Shown here piece after piece: positions 7,852 through 16,202 of a DNA stretch of 64,000 bases. Origin of the DNA: Vibrio chagasii (lineage in GTDB: Bacteria > Pseudomonadota > Gammaproteobacteria > Enterobacterales > Vibrionaceae); the NCBI GenBank assembly GCA_041879415.1, contig CP090851.1:248001-312000 (forward strand), in the 5' to 3' direction. How positions within the stretch are numbered: the first letter of the stretch is position 1; each line of letters opens with the position of its first letter. Position numbers and translations under genes: made by a program. The notes under the pieces are model-generated. The model made no database searches, had not been told where the DNA came from, and was given only the letters and a program-made list of their open reading frames with translations.

Positions 7852-8898
7852 TCAGTTGTTTAGCGTAGTTAACCAATCGTCTTCTGCTACTTCTTCAATG
7901 TAGCTTTCTACGGTTTGTCCCACTTCTTCATCGTCTTGCTTGAAGTAAGCGATGTGGAACACTGCATCACCTTCATTCACCAAAGGTAGCGTTTGTTGGC
8001 CAATCACGATACCGCCTTTAGTCGTGATAACTTGGCTCTCTTGGTGACCTAATGGAGAACTGATGTAAGCAAGTGTTTGTCCTGCTTCAACTTGTTCACC
8101 CAGTCTTACCATGTTACGCAAGATACCGTCTGATTCTGCTCGAATCCAGCTGGTGGATTTGCTCAATACTGGCTCTGGCAGCTTCTTGCGGTTCGGGCGC
8201 AGCATGCCAATTTCTTTCATTACTTGGTGAATGCCAAGGTAGCCTGCACGAATCGCTAAGTGATCAAAGCGCAACGCCTCACCACCTTCGTATGTCAGTA
8301 CTGGAATACCTAACTTTTCCGCTTCGCTTCGCAGTGAACCATCACGCAGAGGTGAGTCGATGATCACCGGTGTCGCGAACGCTTTTGCGATGCGCATGGT
8401 TTCTGGGTTCGAAAGGTTCGCACGAATTTGTGGCAAGTTCGTACGGTGAATCGCCCCCGTGTGTAGGTCCAGAATGAAATCACAGTGCTTAGCCACGTTC
8501 TCGAAGAAAGTGTAAGCGATACGCGATGTTAGCGATCCTTTCTCACTACCTGGGAAGCAACGGTTTAGATCGCGACGGTCTGGTAGGTAACGAGACTTAT
8601 GGATGAAGCCGAACACGTTAACGATCGGCACGACAATCAATGTCCCTTTCAATTTCTTAGGATCGATCGCATTGGTGAGTTGGCGTGCAATCTCAACACC
8701 ATTTAACTCATCACCGTGAATCGCAGCGTTTACCATCAGTGTTGGACCAGCTTGGCGACCGTGAATGATTTCAATCGGGATCGAAAGTGGAGAGTGCGTG
8801 TAAAGCTGAGCTGCTTGCAGTTCAATCTCCATTCGCTGTCCTGGCTGAACAGTAGAACCAAGTAATTCGAATGGTTGATTAGGTTTTAGTCTTGCCAT
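7852..8898 (-). CDS. succinylglutamate desuccinylase/aspartoacylase-family zinc hydrolase
   Basis: A 348-residue M14-like metallo-amidohydrolase. The zinc ligands appear in AIHGDELNG (His, Glu) and FILDLHTGA (His), and a candidate general-base glutamate lies in LTYEGGE. The C-terminal part (about 245-330: SWIRAESDGILRNMVRLGEQVEAGQTLAYI) resembles a biotinyl/lipoyl-like beta domain often found in this subfamily. It is not AstE proper, as no arginine-succinyltransferase genes are nearby. The substrate is unknown; amide-linked acyl amino acids are typical for the family. Single gene with ATG at 8898. Confidence 0.85.
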   Translation of the reverse strand: MARLKPNQPFELLGSTVQPGQRMEIELQAAQLYTHSPLSIPIEIIHGRQAGPTLMVNAAIHGDELNGVEIARQLTNAIDPKKLKGTLIVVPIVNVFGFIHKSRYLPDRRDLNRCFPGSEKGSLTSRIAYTFFENVAKHCDFILDLHTGAIHRTNLPQIRANLSNPETMRIAKAFATPVIIDSPLRDGSLRSEAEKLGIPVLTYEGGEALRFDHLAIRAGYLGIHQVMKEIGMLRPNRKKLPEPVLSKSTSWIRAESDGILRNMVRLGEQVEAGQTLAYISSPLGHQESQVITTKGGIVIGQQTLPLVNEGDAVFHIAYFKQDDEEVGQTVESYIEEVAEDDWLTTLNN

Positions 8899-9170
8899 TT
8901 AGGTTGTTCTCAACATGGTGATAATTCGTTAACACGGAATGTAGCAATCGTTGATTTTTAGTACGAATCAATCGCTTTACGGTAACGACAAAACTTTTTT
9001 GTGGAGGCGTATCGGGAACGGTATTCCATGGATGGCGGCCTGTTTGGAATGCACCTTTTATTTGTAAGGTTTCTGACAATTTATTGATTTAACTCTGATA
9101 ATTGTGTTTTTGGCACTTGCTATTATCCATCGCCATTTTCTGGCGGCCAATTTCAAATATCGAGATGAAA

Positions 9171-9710
9171 ATGAAAAAAACAATTTCAAAAGTTGTAGCA
9201 CTTGCAGTGGTATCTGTTGCTTTATCTGGCTGTGTTGGTAGCAACGCAGTAACCGGTTACCTAATGAAGTTCAACCTTAAAGCCGTTGATAACCGTTACG
9301 CACGTGGCGGCTTAAACTTACTGTTGGCACCGGCTTACGGTCTGACGGTTGCAGCGGATTACCTAGTATTTAACTCTCTAGAATTCTGGACAGGTAGCAA
9401 CCCACTAACGGGTGCACCGCATATCTTTGATACTAAGGTTGATACTTACATTGATATTAACCATCAGCTAGATCCGTCTCTAACGGAAGCGCCTGTAGGC
9501 CCAATCACTAATGTAAATATGATCGAAAAAGGTCAGATGCAGCAGATTGATGAAAACACTATCCAAATGGACATCACTTACCAATCTGGTGAGCGAGCGA
9601 CACTAATCGGTGTTCGTGATGGCGAGATGGTGACGTACTTCATCGATGGTGAAGTGGTTGCACAAACTTCAATTGATGAGCTAGAGAGCTACGCAGCTTC
9701 ACGCGCTTAA
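9171..9710 (+). CDS. DUF3332 family lipoprotein
   Basis: A 179-residue predicted lipoprotein. The signal sequence (KKTISKVVALAVVSVALSGC) ends in a lipobox whose Cys would be lipidated. The mature part starts with VGSNAVTGYLMKFNLKAVDNRYARGG and contains a hydrophobic segment (LNLLLAPAYGLTVAADYLVFNSLEFW), then a soluble tail. It matches the DUF3332 family known from vibrios; function unknown. ATG at 9171 is preferred (GAG six bases upstream), with an in-frame ATG two codons earlier equally possible. A perfect hairpin terminator follows. Confidence 0.85.
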   Translation: MKKTISKVVALAVVSVALSGCVGSNAVTGYLMKFNLKAVDNRYARGGLNLLLAPAYGLTVAADYLVFNSLEFWTGSNPLTGAPHIFDTKVDTYIDINHQLDPSLTEAPVGPITNVNMIEKGQMQQIDENTIQMDITYQSGERATLIGVRDGEMVTYFIDGEVVAQTSIDELESYAASRA

Positions 9711-9740
9711 TGTCTTAGTTGATCGCAAAGCTTAGATACA

Positions 9741-9773
9741 AAAACAGGTACTCATTGAGTACCTGTTTTATTT
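9741..9773. terminator. bidirectional terminator between the DUF3332 gene and pepD
   Basis: AAAACAGGTACTC / GAGTACCTGTTTT is a 13-bp perfect stem with a 3-nt loop and T-rich flanks. Confidence 0.88.
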
Positions 9774-9832
9774 TGTGTCGATGAATAGTATTTATCGTGA
9801 AATCCTATCTATCGAAAACATAATGGTTCGAA

Positions 9833-11305
9833 TTATGCTTTTTCTGGGATTGCTTCTAGCAGCGCAACCATTTGGTTCCAGAATAGCTCAACCGTATCAA
9901 TCTTCACTTTCTCATCTGGAGAGTGAGGGAACTTGATAGTCGGGCCGAAAGAAACCATGTCCATGTTCGGGTAAGGTTCTTTGAATAGACCACACTCAAG
10001 ACCAGCATGGATAACCATGATGTTTGGCTTGTGACCGTAGATACCTTCGTACATGTCGCGGAAGATGTGCATGATTTCTGAATCTGCGTCTGGCTTCCAA
10101 CCTGGGTAAGCGCCAGAGAATTCGATGCTCGCACCAGCAAGCTCTGCTACAGAGTGAAGCATGCTCTCAACTTGGCTACGGCCAGAGTCGATCAAAGAGC
10201 GGATTAGGCAAAGTACTGTGATTGAGTTCTCTTCAGTTGTGATAACACCCACGTTTAGAGATGTCTCCACAACACCTTCAATCTCATCACTCATACGAAT
10301 CACGCCGTTTGGCGCCGCGTTAAGTGCTGCGATGAAGCGAGCTTGGTCAGCAGCTGCAAGTGCGCCCATTTCAACTGAAGCTTCTTCGTTGAAAGTCACG
10401 ATGCTGTCTTCTACTTTACCTAGCTCTGTAGAAAGTAGCTCTGTGTAGTAGTTGTATAGAGAAGCCAGTTTCTCTTGGTTTGCCGCTGGAACAGCAACGG
10501 TAACGAAACCTTCACGAGGGATTGCGTTACGTAGGCTGCCACCTTTGAATTCTACGATGCGTAGGTCTAGCTCTTTCGCGTGACCTGCTAGGAAGCGTGC
10601 AAGCAGTTTGTTCGCATTCGCACGGCCAGTGTGGATGTCACAACCTGAGTGACCACCTTTAAGACCTTTAAGCGTTAGCTTACGAGTCACGAAATCTGCT
10701 GGAATTGCAGTACGAGCAATGTCAAATGTCATTGCGCCGTCGATGCCGCCAGCACAACCCATGTAAACTTCGCCTTCTTGCTCTGAATCGGTGTTAAGAA
10801 GGATATCGCCTTCTAACCAACCCGCCTCAAGACCGAACGCACCAGTCATACCTGCTTCTTCGTCTACTGTTAGTAGAACTTCGATAGGGCCGTGCTTGAT
10901 TTCGTTTGATGCAAGAACTGCTAAGCATGATGCCATACCCATGCCGTTATCTGCGCCAAGTGTAGTGCCTTTTGCAGTTACCCACTCGCCGTCGATGTAC
11001 GGTTGGATTGGGTCTTTAGTGAAGTCGTGAACCGTATCTTCATTCTTTTGTGGAACCATATCGATGTGAGCTTGTAGCACAACACCTTTTTTGTTTTCCA
11101 TACCTGGCGTCGCAGGCTTTTTGATGAATACGTTACCCGTTGGATCACGGCGTACATCTAGGCCTTGCTCTGTCGCCCAAGCAATAATGTATTGAGCAAG
11201 CTCTTCTTCATGCTTTGAAGGGTGTGGGATTGAGCAAATCTTATCGAAGAACTGCCAAAGAGGGGCAGGGGATAATTTACTGATCTCAGAATGGAATTCA
11301 GACAC
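9833..11305 (-). CDS. pepD: aminoacyl-histidine dipeptidase (peptidase D)
   Basis: A 490-residue M20C metallopeptidase that cleaves Xaa-His dipeptides such as carnosine; E. coli PepD is 485 residues. Metal ligands are visible in LQAHIDMVPQK (His, Asp), TTLGADNGMG (bridging Asp), VDEEAGMTGA (general-base Glu and ligand Glu), NTDSEQEG (Asp) and the C-terminal FPHSPDEKV (His). The start codon is GTG at 11305, six bases after a strong AAGGAG. It stands alone on the minus strand. A leader inverted repeat lies at 11346-11367. Confidence 0.95.
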   Translation of the reverse strand: MSEFHSEISKLSPAPLWQFFDKICSIPHPSKHEEELAQYIIAWATEQGLDVRRDPTGNVFIKKPATPGMENKKGVVLQAHIDMVPQKNEDTVHDFTKDPIQPYIDGEWVTAKGTTLGADNGMGMASCLAVLASNEIKHGPIEVLLTVDEEAGMTGAFGLEAGWLEGDILLNTDSEQEGEVYMGCAGGIDGAMTFDIARTAIPADFVTRKLTLKGLKGGHSGCDIHTGRANANKLLARFLAGHAKELDLRIVEFKGGSLRNAIPREGFVTVAVPAANQEKLASLYNYYTELLSTELGKVEDSIVTFNEEASVEMGALAAADQARFIAALNAAPNGVIRMSDEIEGVVETSLNVGVITTEENSITVLCLIRSLIDSGRSQVESMLHSVAELAGASIEFSGAYPGWKPDADSEIMHIFRDMYEGIYGHKPNIMVIHAGLECGLFKEPYPNMDMVSFGPTIKFPHSPDEKVKIDTVELFWNQMVALLEAIPEKA

Positions 11306-11345
11306 GGATGACTCCTTTTTTATTTGATAACCATATATTTAGGGT

Positions 11346-11367
11346 TTCTATGGGTTTAAACATAGAA
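11346..11367 (-). other. inverted repeat in the pepD leader
   Basis: TTCTATG / CATAGAA, a 7-bp perfect stem with an 8-nt loop, lies about 40 bp upstream of the pepD GTG. Flanking AGGGTTT and AAACCT may extend it. Confidence 0.35.
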
Positions 11368-11621
11368 CAAAAACCTAAAATATAGGTCTGTTTTGATGCC
11401 GACAGCATACCACTAGACCGTTTTCACGAGTAGCGCTTCTAAACCTTAAATCCTTCAAATTTTGAACGCCATCCTGTTCATTTGATCTTGGTTAAGCGCC
11501 TTGATGCTTATAAAAGAAACAGGCAAACGTTTATTTAAACTCAATTCTGTAATTTAATTACAGGATCGAGTTTGCAAAATAACCTTAAATGGCTAAAAGT
11601 GTGACCTGAAGCAAAAAATAC

Positions 11622-11649
11622 TTGTAATCTTTTTTCTTTGGGGTATATT
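11622..11649 (+). promoter_or_regulatory. putative sigma-70 promoter for the short ORF
   Basis: TTGTAA and TATATT are separated by 16 bp. The predicted transcript would begin near 11656, read through the 28-codon ORF at 11762 and end at the terminator at 11933-11962. Confidence 0.4.
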
Positions 11650-11761
11650 TATAACCAACTTCTGAAGTGAAGAGTAAATGCTCAAAGGATGAGTCCGTTT
11701 ATCGCCTCCAAGGAACCGAGAAATCAAATTCGTTTTTTATTGATTTATTAAGGTGATAGTT

Positions 11762-11848
11762 ATGAAAGGTTTACCATCTGCAATGTTCTGGCTTAACAAC
11801 TCTGTTTACACTAGCAACTTTGCATACCCTACAAGCTTCGGTTACTAA
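11762..11848 (+). CDS. putative 28-residue small protein or leader peptide
   Basis: ATG at 11762 follows a good ribosome site (AAGGTG, spacing about 7) and opens 28 codons (MKGLPSAMFW... ending YPTSFGY) before TAA. It is rich in aromatic and small polar residues, with no charge after Lys2 and no obvious transmembrane stretch. A promoter-like pair lies upstream and a strong intrinsic terminator 85 nt downstream. A short hairpin (CGGT/ACCG) overlaps the stop codon. It could be a stand-alone small protein, the coding part of a dual-function sRNA, or an attenuator leader for the purine permease 520 bp downstream. I do not recognise the peptide. Confidence 0.45.
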   Translation: MKGLPSAMFWLNNSVYTSNFAYPTSFGY

Positions 11849-11932
11849 TACCGTAAGCATGTAACTCGAACAGTTTTGTTCACCCCTATATATTGGAATT
11901 CTCTTACAACCCTCTTGGTTGACAGATTCTAC

Positions 11933-11962
11933 CGCCACTCAGTTTTGAGTGGCGTTTTTTTT
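11933..11962 (+). terminator. strong intrinsic terminator after the short ORF
   Basis: CGCCACTC / GAGTGGCG (8 bp, GC-rich, 6-nt loop) is followed by eight T. It ends no recognised large gene, so it marks an independent transcript or an attenuator. Confidence 0.9.
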
Positions 11963-12367
11963 GCCTGCTACTTTATCCCCAGCTGTGATTCGTCATCTAT
12001 CTACTACTATGCTCGGTTGTTTTTTAAACAGCAAAATATCAATTTGAGCCTTATTACCGATCCTGTTGAAAATCGGACAACTCTTGTGGGTTTGAATTGG
12101 CAAATTTAGCGCCAGATTCTTAATGAAAATAACTGATGGTTGAAAAAGTAATCAAATAAATACGACCGTTAAATTGTTTTTAGTCTATTGTTTTTAATGT
12201 GTATTTTTCTTTTTTAATGTGATTTTTAATCGCTTGGTTTCATACGTCATTCTGATAAATATTATTTAGAGCCTTAATTCTATCTGGAATTTGTTATTTG
12301 ATAACTTTATAATCCACAGCCAATCGATTACGCAACCGTTTACTTTTTACCCTTATAGGATTCGATA
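11963..12367. other. 405-bp AT-rich region upstream of the purine permease
   Basis: No ORF is supported here. Visible elements are a small hairpin (CCGAT/ATCGG near 12057-12075), a near-direct repeat of TTTTTAATGTG around 12190-12230, a TATAAT -10 element and a PurR-like box. I saw no match to the purine riboswitch core. Confidence 0.5.
12308..12345 (+). promoter_or_regulatory. TATAAT -10 element and PurR-like operator of the permease gene
   Basis: TATAAT at 12308-12313 is followed by ACGCAACCGTTTACTT (12330-12345), which matches 13 of 16 positions of the PurR operator ACGCAAACGTTTGCGT. Its place just downstream of the likely transcription start suits repression. The -35 is weak. Confidence 0.65.
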
Positions 12368-13657
12368 ATGTTCGAAAAGCTATTCAAACTCAGTGAAAAC
12401 GGCACCAATGTGCGCACTGAAATCATCGCAGGTCTAACAACCTTCCTAACAATGGCTTACATCATTTTTGTAAACCCAATGATCCTAGCTGATGCTGGTA
12501 TGGACCACGGCGCTGTATTTGTAGCAACCTGTTTAGCGGCTGCTATTGGCTGTTTCATCATGGGCTTTGTTGCTAACTACCCAATTGCTCAAGCTCCAGG
12601 TATGGGCCTGAATGCCTTCTTTACCTACGCGGTTGTGATGGGCATGGGTTACACGTGGCAAGTTGCTCTAGCGGCAGTATTTGTTTCGGGTGTGATCTTC
12701 ATCTTCTTGAGCATCTTTAAGATCCGTGAGTGGATCATCAACTCGATTCCTATGTCTTTGCGTGTAGGTATCTCTGCGGGTATCGGTCTTTTCCTAGCAT
12801 TTATCGCGCTTAGCAATGCTGGCATCGTGGTTTCTAACCCTGCAACTAAAGTATCACTTGGTGACATTACTGCTATTGCTCCTATCCTTGGTGCTCTTGG
12901 TTTCTTCCTTACTATTGCTCTTGTACATCGTGGTGTGAAAGGCGCAGTAATGATTGCAATTCTAGCTATTACAGCTCTTGGCATTATCATTGGTGACGTT
13001 CAGTACGGCGGCATCATGTCTACACCACCAAGCCTTGCTCCGACTTTCATGCAGCTTGATTTCTCTGCAGTATTTGAAATCGGTATGATCTCTGTTGTAT
13101 TTGCTTTCCTATTCGTCGACTTATTCGATACAGCGGGCACGCTAGTCGGCGTTGCTACAAAAGCGAACCTAATTAAAGAAGATGGCAAACTACCTCGTCT
13201 GAACAAAGCACTGCTTGCTGACTCAACAGCAACGTCTATCGGTGCACTTCTAGGTACATCTAACACAACTTCATATGTAGAGAGTGTTTCAGGTGTTGCT
13301 GAAGGTGGTCGTACTGGTCTAACGGCTGTGGTCGTGGGCGTACTTTTCCTTCTTGCTCTTTTCTTCTCACCACTTGCAGGTATGATTCCGGCGTACGCAA
13401 CATCAGGCGCACTTTTCTATGTAGCAATTCTGATGATGTCAGGCCTAGTTGGCATTGATTGGCGTGATCTTACGGAAGCAGCACCAGTCGTGGTAACATG
13501 TCTGCTTATGCCGCTGACGTACTCTATTGCTGAGGGTATCTCACTAGGTTTCATCGCTTACGCTGCAATTAAGCTGCTAAGTGGTAAAGGTCGCGACGTT
13601 TCACCTGCTGTGTGGATCATGTCGGTAATCTTTATTCTTAAATACATTTTCGCTTAA
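12368..13657 (+). CDS. purine (adenine/hypoxanthine/guanine-type) permease, AzgA-like NCS2 family
   Basis: A 429-residue inner-membrane proton symporter for purine bases. It opens with MFEKLFKLSENGTNVRTEIIAGLTTF and has about 12-14 hydrophobic helices. The NCS2/AzgA signature segments QAPGMGLNAFF, FLFVDLFDTAGTLVGVA and GTSNTTSYVESVSGVAEGGRTGLT (substrate and sodium/proton site region) are present. It resembles the E. coli AdeP/AdeQ/GhxP/GhxQ group; specificity cannot be resolved here. AGGA precedes the ATG. gpt follows 83 bp later, making a salvage pair that takes in purine bases and traps them as nucleotides. Confidence 0.93.
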   Translation: MFEKLFKLSENGTNVRTEIIAGLTTFLTMAYIIFVNPMILADAGMDHGAVFVATCLAAAIGCFIMGFVANYPIAQAPGMGLNAFFTYAVVMGMGYTWQVALAAVFVSGVIFIFLSIFKIREWIINSIPMSLRVGISAGIGLFLAFIALSNAGIVVSNPATKVSLGDITAIAPILGALGFFLTIALVHRGVKGAVMIAILAITALGIIIGDVQYGGIMSTPPSLAPTFMQLDFSAVFEIGMISVVFAFLFVDLFDTAGTLVGVATKANLIKEDGKLPRLNKALLADSTATSIGALLGTSNTTSYVESVSGVAEGGRTGLTAVVVGVLFLLALFFSPLAGMIPAYATSGALFYVAILMMSGLVGIDWRDLTEAAPVVVTCLLMPLTYSIAEGISLGFIAYAAIKLLSGKGRDVSPAVWIMSVIFILKYIFA

Positions 13658-13740
13658 TCGTCTAGATTTCTGCTTAAACGCTGAAGAGGCTATGTTTGGC
13701 ATAGCCTCTAATAACATGAAAAATTATTAGGTTTTATACT

Positions 13741-14205
13741 ATGAGCAACAAATTCGTTATCACTTGGGACAACATGCAGACTTACTGCCGTCAACTAGCA
13801 GAAAAGCAAATGCCAGCAGAGCAGTGGAAAGGTATCTGGGCTGTAAGCCGTGGTGGTTTGGTTCCTGGTGCAATCTTGGCTCGTGAACTGGGTATTCGTC
13901 ACGTAGATACGATTTGTATTTCTAGCTACGACCACGATCACCAACGTGATATGACTGTCGTTAAAGCACCTGAAGGTGACGGCGAAGGTTTCCTAATCGT
14001 GGAAGATCTTGTTGATAGTGGTGACACTGCACGTAAGCTTCGCGAAATGTACCCTAAAGCTAAACTGATCGCTGTATGTGCTAAGCCTTCTGGCGCACAC
14101 TTACTAGACGAGTACATTGTTGATATCGCTCAAGACACATGGATTGAGCAACCTTGGGATACTAGCCTAAGCTATATTGAGCCAGTAAATCGCAAGTCAA
14201 AATAA
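13741..14205 (+). CDS. gpt: xanthine-guanine phosphoribosyltransferase
   Basis: Converts guanine, xanthine and, less well, hypoxanthine to nucleotides with PRPP. The protein is 154 residues, like E. coli Gpt (152). The PRPP-binding loop [17 protein letters not shown], the [15 protein letters not shown] substrate loop and the C-terminal WIEQPWD base-binding segment are all present. It lies behind the purine permease in the same direction and is followed by a terminator, then frsA and crl, an order shared with E. coli. Confidence 0.96.
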   Translation: MSNKFVITWDNMQTYCRQLAEKQMPAEQWKGIWAVSRGGLVPGAILARELGIRHVDTICISSYDHDHQRDMTVVKAPEGDGEGFLIVEDLVDSGDTARKLREMYPKAKLIAVCAKPSGAHLLDEYIVDIAQDTWIEQPWDTSLSYIEPVNRKSK

Positions 14206-14226
14206 GCGTAAACTTAGTTTTTTGAG

Positions 14227-14256
14227 AAATGACCCTTTATAGGGTCATTTTTTTTT
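14227..14256 (+). terminator. terminator after gpt
   Basis: AAATGACCCT / AGGGTCATTT with loop TTAT is followed by six more T. It separates the purine salvage transcript from frsA. Confidence 0.9.
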
Positions 14257-14294
14257 ATATTATTAGTGAAAATCATTTCTTATTAAGTATCCCA

Positions 14295-15548
14295 ATGTCT
14301 GAACCAGAAGAAACGAGCTCGAACCTTTCGGAGACCTTGTTTGTAAAACACAAGCAGGCCAAAGAGACCTCAATGTTGACACAATACATGCCAAGCTCTG
14401 AAACGTTATTGGATGAGAAGCGTGAACAGCAAAACTCATCATGGTACCGAAACCTAAGACGTCTTCAGTGGGTATGGCAAGGCGTGAATCCTATTGAGCA
14501 AGAAGCCGTACTGGCTCGAATCGCGTCGTCAGACAACTCTCGTACTACCGATGAGTGGCTAGACACCGTGATGGGATACCGTAGTGGTAACTGGGCCTAT
14601 GAGTGGACCAAGTTGGGTATGTTGCATCAGAACCGCTCCAATGAAAAAAGCGGTGAAGAGGTGGCTGAAGAGCTGTTCTCGGCCTCTTTATGTTTCAGTA
14701 TTGCAGGTTACCCGCATCTAAAAAATGACAACTTGGCAGCTCAGGCCCAAGTGTTAGCAAACGCAGCCTATTCTGAAGCGATTAAGCACACTAAGCTGAT
14801 TGTTAAGCAGATTGAGGTGCCTTACCAGAACAAGAAAATCAAAGCCAACCTGCACCTGGCGAAAACCGACAAGCCTCAACCTGTTGTGATCGTTAGTGCT
14901 GGTTTAGATAGCTTGCAAACGGACATGTGGCGCTTGTTTAGGGATTATCTGGCGCCAAAGAACATTGCGATGCTTACTGTCGACATGCCATCGATAGGGC
15001 ACAGCTCTCATTGGCCATTGACTGAAGACTCTTCGTGCTTGCATCAAGCGGTATTGAATGAGCTGCCAAATATTCCATGGGTTGATCACCATAAAGTGGG
15101 CTTGTTTGGTTTCCGTTTTGGCGGCAATGCGATGGTGAGGCTGTCGTTTATCGAGCAACAGAAGATCAAAGCGTGTATCTCTCTTGGTGCGCCAATCCAC
15201 GATATCTTTGTGCATGCCGATAAACTGAAGCAAATGCCAAAGATGCATCTAGACGTACTGGCTTCTCGTCTAGGTAAAGGCGCTGTTGATATTAATAGTC
15301 TTTCTGGTCAGCTGATGGCGTGGTCTTTGAAGGTGCAAGGCCTGTTGTCGAACAGTAAAACCAGCGTTCCGATCTTAGCGTTAGCCTTAGAAGGCGATCC
15401 TGTGTCACCGCCAATGGATAATCAACTGGTTGCTATTTACAGTGATTACGGCAAGGCAAAGAAAATCAAATCTAAATCAATTACACAAGGTTATGAGCAA
15501 TCCCTCGAATTAGCGATAAAGTGGCTTGAGGATGAATTATTTAGATGA
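14295..15548 (+). CDS. frsA: FrsA (YafA) alpha/beta-hydrolase-fold fermentation/respiration switch protein
   Basis: A 417-residue homologue of E. coli FrsA, which binds unphosphorylated IIA-Glc and shifts the balance between fermentation and respiration. Matches run from NLSETLFVKHK to the C-terminus. The nucleophile elbow reads GFRFG (about residues 272-276), so the usual serine of GxSxG is Arg, as in the E. coli protein. A pyruvate decarboxylase activity claimed for the V. vulnificus homologue has been disputed. ATG 14295 is chosen because an upstream in-frame ATG (14229) lies inside the gpt terminator. The ribosome site is weak. Confidence 0.93.
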   Translation: MSEPEETSSNLSETLFVKHKQAKETSMLTQYMPSSETLLDEKREQQNSSWYRNLRRLQWVWQGVNPIEQEAVLARIASSDNSRTTDEWLDTVMGYRSGNWAYEWTKLGMLHQNRSNEKSGEEVAEELFSASLCFSIAGYPHLKNDNLAAQAQVLANAAYSEAIKHTKLIVKQIEVPYQNKKIKANLHLAKTDKPQPVVIVSAGLDSLQTDMWRLFRDYLAPKNIAMLTVDMPSIGHSSHWPLTEDSSCLHQAVLNELPNIPWVDHHKVGLFGFRFGGNAMVRLSFIEQQKIKACISLGAPIHDIFVHADKLKQMPKMHLDVLASRLGKGAVDINSLSGQLMAWSLKVQGLLSNSKTSVPILALALEGDPVSPPMDNQLVAIYSDYGKAKKIKSKSITQGYEQSLELAIKWLEDELFR

Positions 15549-15691
15549 CATTTCTCCTAAATTAGTTAAGCATGAAAAGTGTACAGATTAAGTACCTGAT
15601 ACTCAGAGAAAATTTATAAATCCAACTGCGTGGTTTCAACGTATTGCAGTCTGAGTAAAGTCATTCTTAACATTGAAAACGGAGATTCAAT

Positions 15692-16081
15692 ATGTCAGAA
15701 GTGACACAAGAACCAACACATTATCGCTTGTTAAACGTTTTAAAGGCTATCGGTCCTTATTTGAGAGAGCCGCAATCAGAAGAGGGCCACTATATTTTTG
15801 ATTGCTTATCAGTGTGTGTTAACGATAAAAAATCACCAGAAGAGCGTGAGTTCTGGGGCTGGTGGATGGAGTTGGACAAGTCGGAAGAGGGGTATTCGGC
15901 GAAGTACAACATTGGTAAATACAACATTGAAGGCCAGTGGGATTCACTACCTCTGCCTAAAAAGGCGGTTGCTGAGGTCACTAGAACTCAAGAAGCCTTC
16001 CACCAAAAACTGGTTGATGAACTTCAAAGTAAGTTTGAAATCAGCATCCAATTAGACGAAGAGTCTGTCGAATTCGTCTGA
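15692..16081 (+). CDS. crl: sigma-S-binding protein Crl
   Basis: A 129-residue protein that binds RpoS and helps it associate with RNA polymerase core. The family segments are visible: [17 protein letters not shown] near the N-terminus, [27 protein letters not shown] in the middle, and the tail ending in the VEFV region. A strong ribosome site (CGGAG) precedes the ATG. It lies between frsA and proB, the same neighbourhood as in E. coli, where phoE intervenes. A terminator follows. Confidence 0.93.
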   Translation: MSEVTQEPTHYRLLNVLKAIGPYLREPQSEEGHYIFDCLSVCVNDKKSPEEREFWGWWMELDKSEEGYSAKYNIGKYNIEGQWDSLPLPKKAVAEVTRTQEAFHQKLVDELQSKFEISIQLDEESVEFV

Positions 16082-16110
16082 TTTTAAAGGTTACTCTTCT
16101 ATATAAAGTA

Positions 16111-16134
16111 AAAAGGTGCGATTTCGCACCTTTT
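16111..16134 (+). terminator. terminator after crl
   Basis: AAAAGGTGCGA / TCGCACCTTTT is a perfect 11-bp stem with a 2-nt loop and short T-tail. It lies 70 bp before the proB start. Confidence 0.85.
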
Positions 16135-16202
16135 CTGCTTGTGAATTCCCCTGTTGATTGCTAAAACATCACCTCTTATTTGTTTTATCCATAAAAGACT
16201 TC

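Noticed and set aside
11690..11735. GGATGAG...CCGAGAAA string suggestive of a hammerhead ribozyme core
   Set aside because: The CUGAUGAG and GAAAC core positions and the three helices cannot be formed.
11900..11954. Purine-riboswitch-like ATTCTACC next to the hairpin upstream of the permease
   Set aside because: Only the short TTCTACC string matches; the P2 stem, loop-loop pairing and P1 closure are not present, and the hairpin ends in a U-run like a terminator.
11876..12109. 77-codon open frame downstream of the short ORF
   Set aside because: It runs straight through the strong terminator at 11933-11962 and has no ribosome site.
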